A stretch of 64,000 nt of DNA from an uncultured bacterium (lineage in GTDB: Bacteria > CSSED10-310 > CALFER01). Numbering within the stretch: position 1 is the first letter of the stretch; every line of letters starts with the position of its first letter. The notes beneath the pieces are model-generated. The model saw nothing but the letters and a program-made list of their open reading frames with translations, had not been told where the DNA came from and ran no database searches. Of this stretch, positions 62,491 to 64,000 are shown piece by piece. Both the position numbers and the translations under genes were made by a program. Location: assembly GCA_937951895.1 (NCBI GenBank), contig CALFER010000067.1:26276-90275 (forward strand), given 5' to 3'.

Positions 62491-64000
62491 TTACAGATTA
62501 CATCCAAATGTGACGTGATCGTACCGACCGATCAGATTCGATGTACCCGGCACCAGCGCTGCGGCCCAGAGTGCTACGCCATCGAATGTTCCGTTGTAAG
62601 GCGGCCAGATGAAATCGAGGAGCATTTCGCGTGTGGCATTCCTGGGAGGCATCGATCTCGGTGCGCTGTCGATCTCGTGTGTCCATGACGGCCAGAACCA
62701 ATAGACTCCGTATACATCGAGAATCAGGTAGATATCCGCCTGCACCGGCGCTGCGTTGGGATTGAGGTAATCGATCTCGAGCAGGAACTGATCGGTTTCG
62801 TAAAACACCTCGGCATTCAGCATGAGATCCACACCGGGTTCACCCGAATACGGCGATGGCGTCGGTGTCGGAACCTCGCCTTCCTCAACCCGGACATCAT
62901 CGACATACCAACCCTCGAAATCATTGAATTGAGAATCGCCGGTATCGAACCGGAAGCGAATCTGGATAATCTGGTCGCGAAACGGTGAAAGATCGAAAGG
63001 ACCTCGCTGATTCCACTGCAGGGTCGGGGAGGATGTTGCATACAGATTGTGCCAGTGCTGTCCGCCATCGGTTGTGATGTCCGTGCTGCAGACATCGAAT
63101 CCGGATCGATTTTCTGTCTCGATCCAATCCCAGTAAGTCAGAATCGGACTAACGGCATCCTCGAGTGTGATTCTGGGGGAAATCAGTGAACACGCGTTGC
63201 GTGTCCCTGTATTGTACGTGTACGTCGGATCTCCGGAATTATAAGCCCAACTGTGTGAAAAACTGACATATCGCGCGGTTTCGGAGTGCCAGAGACACTC
63301 ACCGAGTTCCTCATGAGTCTCCCAGGGTAGAATCTCTTCGAACATGTCAAAAAAAGGCAGACGGTATGGTTCGTGAGTCGGGGTGGGAGACGGAGTCGGT
63401 GTCCGCGTCGGAACGGGGGAATACGTGGAAGTCGGAAGCGGTGTGTGGGTGTGCGTGAAAGAGGGCGTGGGCGACGGGGTCCATGTGGCTGTCTCTGTTG
63501 GCGTTCGTGTCGGCGATGCGCTGAATGTGGGGGTGGCTGTCGAGGTTGAGGTTGGAGTGGATGAGGGGGTATGAGTGGGCGGCACCGGCGTCGGACTCGG
63601 TGTAAACGTGGGATAGGGCGTGTAGGTTGGCAAGGGAGTATATGTCGGCGGAGGAGTGAATGTCGGGGACGGTGTCGGAGTATTCGTCGGAGTATTCGTC
63701 GGAGTGGCGGTCGGCGGCACCGGGGTGTCCGTCGGCGTCCCGGGAAGGGGTGTCCAGGTCGGTGTTGACGTATTTGTCGGAGTCGAAGTCGGTGTCAGAG
63801 TCGGAGTGGCGGTCGGGAGGGGGGTCATGGTGAAAGTTGCGGTGGGGGTTTCCGTCGGCTGAGGGGTGAACGTCGGAGTTGCGGTTGGAACGGGAGTATG
63901 GGTTGGAGTGTCAGTTGGAATCGGCGTGAAAGAGGGTGTGGCGGTGGGCGGGGATGTCGGTGTATCCGTCGGGATCGATGTCGCGGTGGGGGAATTCGTG
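62491..64000 (-). CDS. Thr/Pro-rich surface protein with C-terminal beta domains (5' end outside window)
   Basis: The frame is open to the window edge on the minus strand, so at least 503 residues are visible and the N-terminus is missing. The first part is a long T-P-T repeat linker (about 210 residues here). Then comes a MAM/immune-inhibitor-A-like jelly roll of about 160 residues (SLISPRITLEDAVSPILTYWDWIE, DGGQHWHNLY, IQIRFRFDTGDSQFNDFEGWYVDDVRV), a short PTPTPS linker and a C-terminal beta domain of about 115 residues (VDLMLNAEVFYETDQFLLEIDYLNP, ILDVYGVYWFWPSW). It is probably exported and a candidate target for O-glycosylation. The amino-sugar gene starts right behind it. Confidence 0.75.
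   Translation of the reverse strand, partial: TNSPTATSIPTDTPTSPPTATPSFTPIPTDTPTHTPVPTATPTFTPQPTETPTATFTMTPLPTATPTLTPTSTPTNTSTPTWTPLPGTPTDTPVPPTATPTNTPTNTPTPSPTFTPPPTYTPLPTYTPYPTFTPSPTPVPPTHTPSSTPTSTSTATPTFSASPTRTPTETATWTPSPTPSFTHTHTPLPTSTYSPVPTRTPTPSPTPTHEPYRLPFFDMFEEILPWETHEELGECLWHSETARYVSFSHSWAYNSGDPTYTYNTGTRNACSLISPRITLEDAVSPILTYWDWIETENRSGFDVCSTDITTDGGQHWHNLYATSSPTLQWNQRGPFDLSPFRDQIIQIRFRFDTGDSQFNDFEGWYVDDVRVEEGEVPTPTPSPYSGEPGVDLMLNAEVFYETDQFLLEIDYLNPNAAPVQADIYLILDVYGVYWFWPSWTHEIDSAPRSMPPRNATREMLLDFIWPPYNGTFDGVALWAAALVPGTSNLIGRYDHVTFGCNL
63372..64000 (-). repeat. Degenerate T-P-x-P coding repeat
   Basis: Low-complexity DNA (on the plus strand, runs of gtcggngt-like units) encoding Thr-Pro-rich repeats of the surface protein, continuing beyond the window. 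The copies are diverged in third positions, which argues for selection on the protein rather than recent slippage. Confidence 0.85.

Noticed and set aside
63383..63862. Plus-strand Val/Gly-rich open frames (VGVGVxVGV)
   Set aside because: They are the antisense reading of the Thr/Pro codon repeat, not genes.
62430..64000. CRISPR array in the repetitive end of the window
   Set aside because: The repeats are short, irregular, continuous and in frame with Thr/Pro codons; there are no spacers of constant length.

Overview
The window looks like chromosome from an uncultured, free-living, Gram-negative-type bacterium of moderate GC content. The cell-envelope inventory (lipoproteins, a pilus retraction ATPase, a PilP/GspC-like lipoprotein, lytic transglycosylases, a Wzx-type flippase and an O-antigen-style glycan cluster) implies an outer membrane. 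Very large FG-GAP proteins, Thr/Pro-rich linkers, Asp-box propellers and cohesin/dockerin-type modules are typical of poorly cultivated candidate phyla, but I cannot assign a phylum from the sequence alone. I see no phage, transposon or CRISPR array.

Layout. 0-9.4 kb: the end of a glycolate/lactate oxidase pair (glcD-glcF), then a minus-strand run of gltX, glnS and rnd, a CpeT/CpcT-like lipoprotein, a CoA-disulfide-reductase-like flavoprotein, a TauE/SafE permease and a DUF2147 protein. 9.4-14.8 kb: a tRNA-Lys with its own promoter and a 1645-residue secreted FG-GAP protein closed by a strong terminator. 14.9-21.4 kb (plus): thpR-recA, then pilT, alaS and a DnaJ-TPR protein. 21.4-28.4 kb: an M20/M42-like peptidase, a sigma-54-dependent response regulator, a small abundant-looking secreted protein, and a minus-strand trio (GT-C membrane protein, Asp-box propeller, PilP-like lipoprotein). 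28.4-30.7 kb: a rhamnosyltransferase-like GT2 and an undecaprenyl-phosphate sugar transferase. 30.7-38.8 kb (minus): housekeeping and envelope genes (cohesin-like lipoprotein, lytic transglycosylase, a 71-aa protein, PEGA protein, rsmD-coaD-ligA, dnaA, MltD-like transglycosylase). 38.9-42.7 kb (plus): nnr, purC and a dockerin-bearing propeller protein. 42.7-44.9 kb (minus): flippase and methyltransferase. 45-49.4 kb (plus): two-subunit class I fumarase, malic enzyme and mtaB. 49.5-64 kb (minus): a 14.5-kb cell-surface cluster.

The last region is the most interesting. Reading along the minus strand, a Thr/Pro-rich surface protein is followed by a PLP sugar aminotransferase, a WbqC-like protein, an NDP-sugar epimerase/dehydratase, two polyprenyl-phosphate-type GT2s and two DUF2723 GT-C-like membrane proteins with C-terminal TPR segments, most of them joined by 4-nt ATGA overlaps. 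Next comes a type IV pilin with a consensus sigma-54 promoter and its own GNRA-loop terminator, and then a third DUF2723 protein and a PMT-like GT-C. This suggests a lipid-linked-sugar, protein O-glycosylation system whose substrates may be the pilin and/or the Thr/Pro-rich protein. A sigma-54 activator (22.35 kb) and PilT (16.6 kb) lie in the same window. A cohesin-like lipoprotein and a dockerin-ended secreted propeller protein 2.7 kb apart may form a second surface-display pair.
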